From: Bacteroidota bacterium
GTDB taxonomy: Bacteria > Bacteroidota > Ignavibacteria > UBA10030 > UBA8401
Reading direction: 5' to 3'
DNA: 64,000 bases
Assembly (NCBI GenBank): GCA_008933835.1
Contig: WBUG01000010.1
Location: forward strand, 1-64,000
The notes below the pieces were generated by a model. That model was given only the letters and a program-made list of their open reading frames with translations, had not been told where the DNA came from and ran no database searches. The position numbers and the translations under genes were made by a program. Positions 9,364-19,700 of the stretch are shown piece by piece (position 1 is the stretch's first letter; every line of letters starts with the position of its first letter).

Positions 9364-11385
9364 TTACATCATCGCGCTCGGTGGCGCCGGTTCGTCCGGA
9401 CGGCCGGCGTTCTTCACCGGGAGCATGACCAGGACGTAGCCGACGATGAGGAACACCGCGAGACTGCCGATGAACGACGGGTTCTCGAAGATGGCCGGGG
9501 TCTGGACGTCCCAGAACGCCATCGCCGCGAAGACGAGCCCGACGAGCGCCTCGCCCGCGATGAGACCGGCGGCAATGAGGGTGCCGTTGTTCTCCACGCG
9601 CACCTTCTGCGCCTCGTTGAACTGCCGCTTGGCCGACACCTTGTCCACGATCCCCTTGATGAGACCGCCGACGAAGATGGCGAAGGTCGTCTCGAGCGGC
9701 AGGTACATGCCGACGCAGACGAGCATCGGGCTCTTCACCTGCACGAGGATGAAGCCGATGGCCATCAGGATGCCGACGATGATGAGGGGCCACGCCATCT
9801 GGCCGCCGACGATGCCCTGCGACACGAGCGCCATGAGGCTCGCCTGCGGTGCCGGCAGCGCGCGGCCGCCGAGGCCCGTACCGCCGGTGTTGATGTCCGC
9901 CTGGTGCAGCACGATGATGGGGAAGATCATGACGAGCGACGCCACGACGACGCCGATGAGGTCGCCGATCTGCATCTTCCACGGCGTGCCGCCGAGGATG
10001 TGACCGACCTTCAGGTCCTGCAGCATCTCGCCCGCGACCGCGGCCGAGACGCAGATGACGCCGGCGACGCCGAGCACCGCGGCCACGCCGGTGATGCCGG
10101 TCTGGCCGAGCGCCACCATCAGCACCGCGGCGACGATGACCGTCGACAGGGTGAGCCCGCTGATGGGATTGTTGGAGGAGCCGATCATGCCGACGAGGTA
10201 GCCCGAGACGGCGGCGAAGAAGAAGCCGGCGATGACCATCACGACGGTGGCGGTCAGCGCGGCGGCGACGTCCTGCGCGAAGTGATTATAGAGGAAGAAG
10301 GTCAGCACGGCCGCGACGGCGATGCCGCCGAACACTTTCGCGATGCTCAGGTCCGCCTCGACGCGGTTCGTTTCGCCCCCTCCGGCCGCCGCTTTCTTGA
10401 CGTCGCCGATGGAGCGCTTGAGGCCGCCGATGAGGTTCTTGCGCATGCGGAAGAGCGTGTACGCCGCGCTCATCAGCATGCCGCCGATGGCGATGGGGCG
10501 CACGATGAAGCGCCACACCATCTGCGCCTGGCCGAGCCAGTCATGCTCGGTCAGCCCTTCGGGATGGGACGCTTCAAGGCTCGGTCCGAGCCAGAACAGG
10601 AGCAGCGGCACGAAGAGCCCCCACGCCAGCAGACCGCCGGCGAAATTGAGCGCCGCGAGGCGGGGTCCGATGATGTACCCGACACCCATGTACGCGGGGC
10701 TGACGCCCGGGGTGGAGATGACGAGTCCGCCGCTCGCATTGAGCGACGTACCGGTCTTGCCGAGCTCCACCGGACCCTTCACGAAGGGGATGAACTTCTC
10801 CCACGACGCGGCGAAGAGGCTGAGCTGCTTGAACGCCTGGATGACGGCGCCGATGAGACCGGCGACGAAGAGGTAGACCGCGCCGCTGCCGCCGCGCTGT
10901 CCCGCCTTGTGGATCTCTCCCGCCGCCACCGATTCGGGGAACGGCAGTTCGACGTCCTCCACCATGACGCGGCGCAGCAGCGTCACGAAGAGCACGCCCA
11001 TCACGCCTCCCACCATCATGATGGCGGTCGCTTCGATGTAGTGGCCGGAGAGGTCGGTCCAGACGCCGGAGATGAGGAACGCGGGGATGGTGAAGATGGC
11101 CCCCGCCGCCACCGACTCGCCGATGGAGCCGATGGTCCGCGTCATGTTCTCTTCGAGGATGGAGCCGCGCAGCACGCGCAGCATCGCCATGCCGATGACC
11201 GCCGCGGGATACGTGGCGGCGATGGTCATGCCGGCCTTCAGTCCGAGGTACGCGTTAGCCGCACCGAGGATGACGGACATGACCAGACCGATGATCACCG
11301 CGCGGAGCGTGAACTCCTTCATGTCGGTGGCCGCCGGGACGTACGGAACGTACTTCTTTCCGCCGCCGGATTGTGCTTCTGCCAT
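9364..11385 (-). CDS. OPT family oligopeptide transporter
   Basis: 673 aa; FTLRAVIIGLVMSVILGAANAYLGLKAGMTIAATYPAAVIGMAML typical OPT N-terminus; multi-TM. Confidence 0.92.
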   Translation of the reverse strand: MAEAQSGGGKKYVPYVPAATDMKEFTLRAVIIGLVMSVILGAANAYLGLKAGMTIAATYPAAVIGMAMLRVLRGSILEENMTRTIGSIGESVAAGAIFTIPAFLISGVWTDLSGHYIEATAIMMVGGVMGVLFVTLLRRVMVEDVELPFPESVAAGEIHKAGQRGGSGAVYLFVAGLIGAVIQAFKQLSLFAASWEKFIPFVKGPVELGKTGTSLNASGGLVISTPGVSPAYMGVGYIIGPRLAALNFAGGLLAWGLFVPLLLFWLGPSLEASHPEGLTEHDWLGQAQMVWRFIVRPIAIGGMLMSAAYTLFRMRKNLIGGLKRSIGDVKKAAAGGGETNRVEADLSIAKVFGGIAVAAVLTFFLYNHFAQDVAAALTATVVMVIAGFFFAAVSGYLVGMIGSSNNPISGLTLSTVIVAAVLMVALGQTGITGVAAVLGVAGVICVSAAVAGEMLQDLKVGHILGGTPWKMQIGDLIGVVVASLVMIFPIIVLHQADINTGGTGLGGRALPAPQASLMALVSQGIVGGQMAWPLIIVGILMAIGFILVQVKSPMLVCVGMYLPLETTFAIFVGGLIKGIVDKVSAKRQFNEAQKVRVENNGTLIAAGLIAGEALVGLVFAAMAFWDVQTPAIFENPSFIGSLAVFLIVGYVLVMLPVKNAGRPDEPAPPSAMM

Positions 11386-11435
11386 AGGTGTCTCCTGTTA
11401 AGTGAAGAAAGGATGATGGATGCGTTGATGAACGA

Positions 11436-12347
11436 TCAGCGGCCGATGCCGAGCATCGCCTTGAACACGTGCCCGGCCATCTGCGGGTTCTCCTTCAGAC
11501 GGCGCGTCGAGTAGCCGTACCAGTCCTTCCCGAACGGAACGTACACCCGCAGGCGGTGCCCCTCCGCGAGGAGCTGCTTGCGCCGCTCGTCGCGCACGCC
11601 GAGGAGCATCTGGAACTCGTACCGGGAGCGGTCGACCTTCCGCTCGGCCAGCAGCGCCTTGGCGCCGTCAATGAGCACGTCGTCGTGCGTCGCGATGCCG
11701 ACGTAGCATCCCGCGTCGAGCAGGATGCGAAGCAGGAAGAGGTAGTTCCGCTGGATGCCAGCGCGGTCCTTGATGGCGACCTGCGGCGGCTCGTTGTAGA
11801 TGCCCTTGCAGAGGCGCACGTTCGCCCCCTCCGCCGCCAGCCGCCGGACATCCTCCTCGCTGCGGTGCAGGTACGCCTGGATGACGATGCCGACGTTGCC
11901 GTGCCGGCTCCGCATGTGGCGGTACAGTTCGAGCGTGCCGTCCGTGCAGGTGTGGTCCTCCATGTCGATGCGGACGAAGTTGTTCTGCTTCGCGGCGGCC
12001 GTGACGATCTGGTCCAGGTTCCCGATGCAGAACTGCCGCTCCATCTTCAGCCCCAGCGAGGTGAGCTTGACGGAGAGGTTCGAATCGAGCGAATGCTTCG
12101 CGATCGCCTTCAGCACTTCCAGACTGCCGAACATGCTGTCGGTCGCCTGGTCCTGCGTCACGATGTCCTCCCCGAGCACGTCCACCGTCGCCATCGCTCC
12201 CTCCCCGTTCAGTCGGCGAACGGTGGCGACGGCGTCCGAGAGCGTTTCACCGGCGATGTACCGCGACGCGACGGCCCCCACGACGGCCTTGGGGATGAAG
12301 GGCAACGACCGGACGACGAACGAGTTGAGGAGATTCATAGAACGCAT
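11436..12347 (-). CDS. proline dehydrogenase
   Basis: 303 aa; VDVLGEDI, SVKLTSLGLKM, RIDMEDHTCTDGTL, VRLCKGIYNEPP, FQMLLGVRDE, YVPFGKDWYGYSTRRLKENP. Confidence 0.92.
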   Translation of the reverse strand: MRSMNLLNSFVVRSLPFIPKAVVGAVASRYIAGETLSDAVATVRRLNGEGAMATVDVLGEDIVTQDQATDSMFGSLEVLKAIAKHSLDSNLSVKLTSLGLKMERQFCIGNLDQIVTAAAKQNNFVRIDMEDHTCTDGTLELYRHMRSRHGNVGIVIQAYLHRSEEDVRRLAAEGANVRLCKGIYNEPPQVAIKDRAGIQRNYLFLLRILLDAGCYVGIATHDDVLIDGAKALLAERKVDRSRYEFQMLLGVRDERRKQLLAEGHRLRVYVPFGKDWYGYSTRRLKENPQMAGHVFKAMLGIGR

Positions 12348-12395
12348 TCAAACGGCGATAGAGTGAATTCGATGATGACCGGTTCGGCGTCCGCC

Positions 12396-13796
12396 TTACA
12401 ACGGAAAGACGAAGCTCACCTTCGGCGTGATGCGTTTCTGCGGTTTGTATCCGCTGATGTTGCCGTCGGCGTCCTTCTCCGGTGCGAAGGTCCAGGTGTA
12501 GACCGTCGAGACGATCATGAACGGATACGGCTTGTAGCCGACCTCCGCGTAGAGCAGCGACCGGTCGTCGAGCGTGAACATGTCGGTGTTGCTCGTGATG
12601 TTCCTCTTGTCGTACCCGGCGCTGAGGGAGACGAGCGGGATCTTCTCGCCGGTGTTCGCGCCGAGGTGCAGCGCGCCGCTCTTCGGATCGTTGTCCAGCC
12701 GCTGGTACATCCCCTGGATCTGGAGAGTACCAAGGATGTCCACCGTCAGGCTGCCGAAATAGCCGGGGCCGGGAGACTTCGTGTTCGCCAGCAGCTGCGC
12801 CTTCGTCGAGAACTGCGTGACCTTCCCGGTCGTGTCGACGGCCAGAGAATATCGCTCGAGCTCGTAGAACGAGTCGAAGTACGACGGAAGGTACTGGTCC
12901 GTCTGCGCGAAGCGCCGCTCGAACCGTGTGAAGACCCTCACCAGACCGAAACCGGAGAAGTTCGTTTCGAGTCCGGCGGACATGCCGGAGCCGAAATCGA
13001 GGATCTTCGCGTAATCATAATAGAGCGTCATGTCGATGATCGGCAGACGAAGGAGCGGCAGGCCCAGATCGAAACCGATGATGCTGAGACCGCCGGCGTT
13101 CTGCTTGGAATCGAAAGGATAACCGGCGGATTCCGGTCGCGGCACCACCGGAGGCATCTGTGGCGCGGTGGCAGCATTGTAGTAGATATCGGCGGCGTCA
13201 TCGCGCAGGTCCGTGGCGAACGTCGCGCCCACCTCCAGCGCGCTGATGACGGGGATGGCGTTGGCCTTCGTGAACTGGAGCGGACGCACGTAGCCGCGCA
13301 TGCCGAGCAGTCCCGCGGCGCCGAAGTCGCCGTACACCGATTCGAAGCCCCATTTGCCGAAGTCCAGGTCGAGCTCCGCGCCGAGGCGACGGGCGTCGAC
13401 GCTCGGGCTGTTCTTGTAATTATAGACGATGGAACCGTGACCGAGCCGCGCGTAGTCGAGCATGCCGAGCCGGACGTAGATCTGGTCCCCCTTGGACCCG
13501 TACCGAAGGTACCGGACGATGCGCAGGTAGTCGTACGTCTCGTCGAAATCCTCCTTGCGGATCTTCTGATCCTTGCTGCTGATGTGCAGGTTCAGGTCCA
13601 GTCCCACCCCGAACTTCCCGAACGCCAGTTCCGGCGCGATGTTGACGAGGTAGTACGCTTCGCCGTCGATCCACGTCATGCCCATGCCGCCGGTCATGAC
13701 GCCGGAGGTGGAGGATGCGGCGGCGGCCTTGGACGGGGCCTTCTGCGCGGAGAGGAACGTGACGCCGATGAGGAGAGCGATGATGAGGGATCTCAT
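12396..13796 (-). CDS. outer-membrane beta-barrel-like hypothetical protein
   Basis: 466 aa; signal peptide (MRSLIIALLIGVTFLSAQ), alternating amphipathic strands, terminal VSFVFPL. Confidence 0.6.
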   Translation of the reverse strand: MRSLIIALLIGVTFLSAQKAPSKAAAASSTSGVMTGGMGMTWIDGEAYYLVNIAPELAFGKFGVGLDLNLHISSKDQKIRKEDFDETYDYLRIVRYLRYGSKGDQIYVRLGMLDYARLGHGSIVYNYKNSPSVDARRLGAELDLDFGKWGFESVYGDFGAAGLLGMRGYVRPLQFTKANAIPVISALEVGATFATDLRDDAADIYYNAATAPQMPPVVPRPESAGYPFDSKQNAGGLSIIGFDLGLPLLRLPIIDMTLYYDYAKILDFGSGMSAGLETNFSGFGLVRVFTRFERRFAQTDQYLPSYFDSFYELERYSLAVDTTGKVTQFSTKAQLLANTKSPGPGYFGSLTVDILGTLQIQGMYQRLDNDPKSGALHLGANTGEKIPLVSLSAGYDKRNITSNTDMFTLDDRSLLYAEVGYKPYPFMIVSTVYTWTFAPEKDADGNISGYKPQKRITPKVSFVFPL

Positions 13797-13797
13797 G

Positions 13798-14346
13798 TCA
13801 GACTCCGAAGAGGATGCGGACGATGAACACCGCGCCGAGCATGCCGAAGAGGTCGGCGATGAGGCCGGCGGGGAGCGCGTGCCGCGTGTTCTTGATGCCG
13901 ACGGAACCGAAGTACACCGCCAGGATGTAGAAGGTGGTCTCGCTGCTGCCGTACATGGTGGAGGCGAGCACGCCGATGAACGAATCGGGGCCGTGCACCT
14001 TCATCAGTTCGGTCATGAGCCCCATTGAACCGCTGCCCGAGAGGGGGCGCAGCAGCGCCAGCGGAAGGGTCTCGGCCGGCATGCCGATGAGGTTCGTGAC
14101 CGGGGAGAGGAGCGCCACCACGACGTCCATCGCCCCGCTCGCGCGGAAGATGCCGATGGCGAAGAGCATGGCGACGAGGTACGGGATGATGCGGACGGCG
14201 GTGTTGAACCCGTCCTTCGCCCCCTCCACGAACACCTCGTACACCTTCACCTTCTTGACGAGCCCCCATCCGAGGAAGACCAGGATGAACAGGGGGATGG
14301 CCGCGGCGGACATCACATTGATGACGGAACGGAAGAGTTCGGCCAT
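13798..14346 (-). CDS. spmB: spore maturation protein B-like (nucleoside recognition domain)
   Basis: 182 aa; VKVYEVFVEGAKDGFNTAVRIIPYLVAMLFAIGIFRASGAM and LLRPLSGSGSMGLMTELM. Confidence 0.85.
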   Translation of the reverse strand: MAELFRSVINVMSAAAIPLFILVFLGWGLVKKVKVYEVFVEGAKDGFNTAVRIIPYLVAMLFAIGIFRASGAMDVVVALLSPVTNLIGMPAETLPLALLRPLSGSGSMGLMTELMKVHGPDSFIGVLASTMYGSSETTFYILAVYFGSVGIKNTRHALPAGLIADLFGMLGAVFIVRILFGV

Positions 14347-14347
14347 G

Positions 14348-15334
14348 TTACGCCTCCTTCCCTTCCGGCGCCGGGTCCGGCTCCAGTTCCTTCTTGTACC
14401 GCGGCAGCCGCTGCAGCAGCTTCACCGCCACCAGTCCCGCCGCCGTGGCGCAGCCCGCGCCGAAGATGGAGGTGCCGATGATGATGCCGGGGTCCGCCGA
14501 GCCGACCCCCGCGCGGATGGCGATGGCGGTGGCGGGGATGAGCACCAGACCGCCGGTGTTGATGACGAGGAAGGTGCACATCGCGTTGGTGGCGGTGCCG
14601 GCCTTCGGGCTCAGCTTGTTCAGCTCCTCCATCGCCTTCAGGCCGAGCGGCGTGGCGGCGTTGTTGAGACCGAGCATGTTCGCGGCGATGTTCATGATCA
14701 TCGCGCCGACCGCGGGATGGTTCGGCGGGACGTCCGGGAAGAGCCGCTTGGTCACCGGCGTCATCAGGCGCGTGAGCGCCTCCAGCAGACCGGCCGCCTC
14801 TCCCACCTTCATGATGCCGAGCCAGAGCGCCATCACGCCGATGAGGCCGAGCGAGATGGTGACGGCGACGTCCGCGTACTCGATGGCCGCTTTGGTCACC
14901 GCCCGGATCTTGACGAACGAGACGCGTTCCATCACGACGGTGACGTTCCCCGTCGCGGGATCGAACGCCGTGACGCTCCCCTCGAGCTTCTCCTTCCCTC
15001 CCGCCGCCTTCGCCATCTCCTTCCAGAATCCCGGCGTGGCGTCCCCCACCGGCGCCTCGAGCCGCATCGCGCCGGAGGCGAGCGTCGTGACGGTCACGGG
15101 CTGGCGAACGTCCGAACCCTGTGCGACGCCGTAGAACGCGGCGAAGTCCGATGCGGGGATGAGCAGAACGCCGTCGTAGGTCGGATGCAGGGATGCGGAG
15201 CGGGAGGAGTGTTCGATGCGGGCATTGTGCGGGACGCCGTTGCGGTACGGATTGGTCACCTCATCGGCGATGTCCCGTCCCGCCGCGGTGAAGATGCCGA
15301 TCAGGAGCAGGGAGATCCAGACATAATTGAGCAT
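14348..15334 (-). CDS. spmA: spore maturation protein A-like (nucleoside recognition domain)
   Basis: 328 aa; LNYVWISLLLIGI..., ALTRLMTPVTKRLFPDVPPNHPAVGAMIMNIAANMLGLNNAATPLGLKAMEELN; 1 bp from spmB. Confidence 0.87.
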   Translation of the reverse strand: MLNYVWISLLLIGIFTAAGRDIADEVTNPYRNGVPHNARIEHSSRSASLHPTYDGVLLIPASDFAAFYGVAQGSDVRQPVTVTTLASGAMRLEAPVGDATPGFWKEMAKAAGGKEKLEGSVTAFDPATGNVTVVMERVSFVKIRAVTKAAIEYADVAVTISLGLIGVMALWLGIMKVGEAAGLLEALTRLMTPVTKRLFPDVPPNHPAVGAMIMNIAANMLGLNNAATPLGLKAMEELNKLSPKAGTATNAMCTFLVINTGGLVLIPATAIAIRAGVGSADPGIIIGTSIFGAGCATAAGLVAVKLLQRLPRYKKELEPDPAPEGKEA

Positions 15335-15420
15335 AGCGGGCCGCGATTATGGAGAACCTGTGATAAACCCCATCAATATACGGGAAGGAAAAAAGCGAAG
15401 CAAGGAAGGAAACGGAACGG

Positions 15421-16542
15421 TCACCCGACCGGGAGCGTGAACGAGATGGTGGTGCCGCGGTTGACCTCGCTCTGGGCGGCGATGGAACCGCCGTGCGCCT
15501 GGACGATGAGCTTGCAGATGGCGAGCCCGAGTCCCGTCCCCTTCTCGGCCGTCTTCTTGGCGGTCGACGCCTGCCGGAAATGGTCGAAGAGGATCGGGAG
15601 TTCCTCCGACGGAATGCCGATGCCGGTGTCGGTGACGGAGACGAGCAGTTCCGTCGGGTCGGGATCCGCGTTCCCTTTGATCTCGATGGAGACGCGTCCG
15701 CCGGGCGGGGTGAACTTCAGGGCGTTGGAGAGGAGGTTGTTCATCACCTGCTCCAGCTTCCCCAGGTCCCCCTTGATCTTCGGCAGGTCCGCCGGGATGT
15801 AGAGCGCGAGCTCGATGCCTTTGCGCTTGTACTGCAGACCGATGAGGTTGAGCGACCCTTCCACCACCTCGTGGATGGTGAGGGTCCGCTTGTCCAGCTG
15901 CATCTGTCCCGCCTGGTACTTCGACAGGTCGAGCAGGTCGTTCACGAGGTCGAGGATGCCGCGGGTGGACTGCGAGATGGTGTTCAGCACGCCGAGGCTG
16001 TCGCGGTCGAGCGACGCGTTCTTGGTGTGATGCTGCACCATGTCCTCGATGCTGGCTTTGATGACGGTGAGCGGATTGCGCAGGTCGTGCACGAGCATGG
16101 CGGTGAACTGCGCCTTCACCCGTTCGAGCTCCCGCTGCATGGTGGAGACGCGGAAGATGGAGCGGATGCGCGCCATCAGTTCGTCCACCTCGATGGGTTT
16201 CGTGAGGTACTCTTCGGCGCCGAGGAGGATCCCCTCGGAGATGCTCTGGGGATCGCTCTTGGCGGCGGTGAGGAAGATGACGGGGATCTTCTCGGTGCGG
16301 TGGTTCGCCCGGAGACGGCGCAGCGTCTCGAACCCGTCCATGCCCGGCATCTGGATGTCCAGCACGATGACGTCCGGCTGGTCCCGTTCGGCGATGACGA
16401 GACACTCCGGTCCGCTCGCGGCGCGGAGCATGACGATGGGCTTCTTCTTGAGGGCGAAACCGAGGAGTTCGAGGTTGTCCGGTGTGTCGTCGACGAACAG
16501 GACCGTGAGCGTGGAATTGGAGGAGTCGTCCGTTTGGAACAT
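15421..16542 (-). CDS. hybrid response regulator-histidine kinase (REC-HisKA-HATPase_c)
   Basis: 373 aa; VLFVDDTPDNL...DVIVLDIQMPGMDG...FLTAAKSD, LVHDLRNPLTVI, NNLLSNALKFTP, DTGIGIP, GTGLGLAI. Confidence 0.92.
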   Translation of the reverse strand: MFQTDDSSNSTLTVLFVDDTPDNLELLGFALKKKPIVMLRAASGPECLVIAERDQPDVIVLDIQMPGMDGFETLRRLRANHRTEKIPVIFLTAAKSDPQSISEGILLGAEEYLTKPIEVDELMARIRSIFRVSTMQRELERVKAQFTAMLVHDLRNPLTVIKASIEDMVQHHTKNASLDRDSLGVLNTISQSTRGILDLVNDLLDLSKYQAGQMQLDKRTLTIHEVVEGSLNLIGLQYKRKGIELALYIPADLPKIKGDLGKLEQVMNNLLSNALKFTPPGGRVSIEIKGNADPDPTELLVSVTDTGIGIPSEELPILFDHFRQASTAKKTAEKGTGLGLAICKLIVQAHGGSIAAQSEVNRGTTISFTLPVG

Positions 16543-16679
16543 GGTCAGCTGCCCGTGTGGTGGTGGTCCGTCGACGGCACGTCCGTGCGCGGGACATGCC
16601 TTGAAAAAGTAGCAATGAAAGGTCTGATAAGCAAGCCGACCCTTCCATTTCTAATGATTCGGACCTTTAAAAAACGCAA

Positions 16680-16699
16680 GGCCCCCGTTTCCGGGGGCC
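16680..16699 (-). terminator. rho-independent terminator of the 1228-aa T9SS cargo gene
   Basis: ggcccccg-tttc-cgggggcc hairpin followed on the minus strand by TTgcgTTTTTT. Confidence 0.88.
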
Positions 16700-16727
16700 C
16701 TGGTGACGCGCACGGCGGAAGCCGCGC

Positions 16728-19700
16728 TTACTTCATCAGCATCATCTTCTTGGTCGAGATGAACGAGCCCGCTTCGACCCGGTAGATATAGACGCCCGAG
16801 GCGACGGTGCTGCCGTTGTTGTTACGGCCGTTCCACACGACCTGATGGAATCCGGCGTTCATGTCCGTGTTGACGAGCGACCGCACTTCGCGGCCGAGGA
16901 TGTCGTACACCGTCAGCTTCACGCTCGCATCGTTCGGCAGGGCGAAGCGGATGGTGGTGGACGGATTGAACGGGTTCGGATAGTTCTGCTCCAGCGCGAA
17001 CGCGGTCGGGATGGCCGATTCACCGCCGCCCACGCCGGTCAGGACCTGCAGCGTGACGCCGTACGTGGTAACGGCTTCCTTCTGCGCCGCACGGGCGTTG
17101 TTCAGCAGTTCCTGCAGCGAGTTGCCGACCACCAGACCGATACCGGCCGTGACGGTGTCACCCGCCGCGAGGTTGTACGGTCCGACCGAGCTGAAGATGC
17201 TCATATCGTTGGCCGAACCGCCGTCGCCGTACTCATCCGATGCACGGAAGGTGGAGATGTACGTGTACTTGTTGCTGTCCACCATACGGCCGCTGTACAC
17301 CTCGTTCGGACCGACCGCGATGCGGCCGCCCGCGAACACCGTCTGGGTGAGCGGAACCACGCCGGCGTAGTTGGTGCCGTTGTAGATGTACGCGACGTGG
17401 ATCTTGAACGGCGCTCCGCCGTTCACCCCCGCGATCTGGTTGGTGGAATCCTTCAGGATGCCTCCGCGGTCAGCGTCCCCCGCCGAGGTCATGTCGAAGT
17501 CGAAGAACGACCCGACCCGCAGGTTGTTGATGGCCGACGCGGTCGTGTTCATGACATCGAAGCCCATCAGCAGGAAGCCGTCCTTGCCCGCCGCCGTGTC
17601 GAGCGACGTGTTTTGATGCACAAGGATGCCGAGCGGGTTCGCGTACATCGAGTCGTCGAACATCGTCTCGGTCTCGATCTTCGAACCGGACTTCTCCACC
17701 ATCAATGGGGCGCGGTGACGGAAACCGGGGTTCCAGCTCGGGGCCGCCTGGAAGCGCGCGGCGTTCGGAACGCGGTCCTTCGCGTTGCCGATGATGAGCG
17801 AACCCTCATAGAGCCGGTCCGCACCGTTCATCTTGAAGCCGACGCCGTCCTGGTACGCATCGAGCGCGCCCACGTGACCGACGTTCGTGATGGCGGCTTC
17901 GATCTTCGAGTTCTTCACGGTGACCATTTCGCGCACGATCGGCGGGAAGTACGGCCGCACGTCGTCGAAGTAGTAGGTGAAGTTGGCGCCGCCGTCGCCG
18001 GAGGTGCCGAGGTCGAAGATGACGGTGACGCGGTCATACACCTTGGTCTCGTCGATGCCGGTGAAGTCCCACGTCAGCTCTTCCCACGCGTTGGCGGTGG
18101 TCGCCGTGACGTCGACCTCCTTGTTGATGCCGCCGTTCGCCTTGTTCTCGAACTTCAGGAGCATCTTCGCACCGACCTTCGGCATGTAGACCTTGGCGCG
18201 GAACTTCTTCGTCATCGAGAAGTCCACCGGTCCGGCGAGGTCCATGTACGCACCGGCCCACGGGTCGCCGGTCCCCTTCACCATGCGGGCCACCATCGGA
18301 GTGGTGTTGATGCCGCCGGAGACGGGATTGGGCATGACCTCGACCTGGCCGCCGCTGAAGCCGGTCCAGTTGTACGCGGTGTTCGGGGTCTCGAAGGTCA
18401 GCGGCAGCGACGGCGGAACGACCATCGGCTTGATGTCGTTCGTGTCGCGCGGCAGCCACTGGTAGCCGCTCGTGAACGGCGAGGTGTTGTCGAACTGACC
18501 CGCCACGCCGACGATGGTGATCGGATACGCCGGTTCCGGGATGCCGTCGATGTTGGTGTCGCCGTCGATGCGCATCGTGATGGAATCGCCGCTCGCGTCG
18601 GTGAAGAGCATGTTCACGCTCGCGCCGAGTGCAGGCCATGCGGGGGAACTGACCGACTTGGTCACGTTGCGGACTTCAACGAGAGAGTTCTCCCACAGCT
18701 CGCCGTTCTGCAGCAGCTGCTTGATGGTGGCCACGCGCGGTTTCACCGGTTTCGGCGAGGGACCGAGGTCGGTGAACGTGACGCCGGGGTTCACGAACTG
18801 GAACTTGCTGCCGCCGCCGGTCGGATTGTCCGTCGTGCCGGTGATCTCATACACGTTGCCGCGTTTCACGTCGAACGCCGCCGGAGCGACGAAGACGGTC
18901 ACGCCGCCGAGACTGTCCTGCACCACGATCTCATTGTTCGTCACCTGGAAGATGGAATCCTCCACGATGACCTCGCCGCGGGCGCGGATGCCGTACCCCT
19001 TGAACTTGAGCACGCCGAGCGTGTCCACGTCACGCGGACCGTTCGTGTACGCCAGCTTCGTCAGACCGGCATAGTACCCGCTCAGGATGGCGGAGGCGAA
19101 ACTCAGGCCGGCACCGTCGGTGACCGAGGCCTTGAAGTTCACACGCCGTCCGTCACGGTTGACCGTGCCGGGGATGATGCCGCGGTAGATGCGGCCGGAG
19201 ACCTGCGACAGCGCGACGGTCGCGGAGTCGGTGCCGAGCGCATCGCTCACCGCCGTGGCGGAGCCGTAGTAGGTCAGCGAACCGGACGAGACCGGCTTCA
19301 GGCTCAGGATGTTCAGGTTCACCGTGTCCGGTTCGCCCGCGAGCGGGACGAACGGAGCGCGGTTGTTGTACGTGACCACCGGAGCGGCCAGCGGAACGCT
19401 GAACTTGCCGACGCCGTTGTTCGTCGCGAGCGCGATGAGGGTCGTGTCGGCACTGTTGTAGAACACTTCGCCCGTTCCGTTCGTGTTGGTGACGGAACCG
19501 AGATTCGCCGTGACGCCGACGACGTACGCCTGGGCGCCGCCGTTCGTGATGTCGACGACGCGGAAGATGGACGGCGTCGTGTTGCCGGAGTACATCGCGA
19601 GGAACTTCCGGCCGCCGAACTCGAAGTAATGCGTGGTCGAGGCGCCGCTCGACACGATGCCGGTCGAGACGGTGTCGAGCGGATTACCGAGCGTATCGTA

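Noticed and set aside
9331-11514. 727-aa plus-strand ORF opposite the OPT transporter
   Set aside because: Shadow ORF (His/Asp/Arg-rich); the opposite strand is a clear OPT protein.
13798-15334. Evidence of sporulation from spmA/spmB
   Set aside because: These nucleoside-recognition-domain proteins are common in non-spore-forming Gram-negative bacteria; no other sporulation genes are visible.
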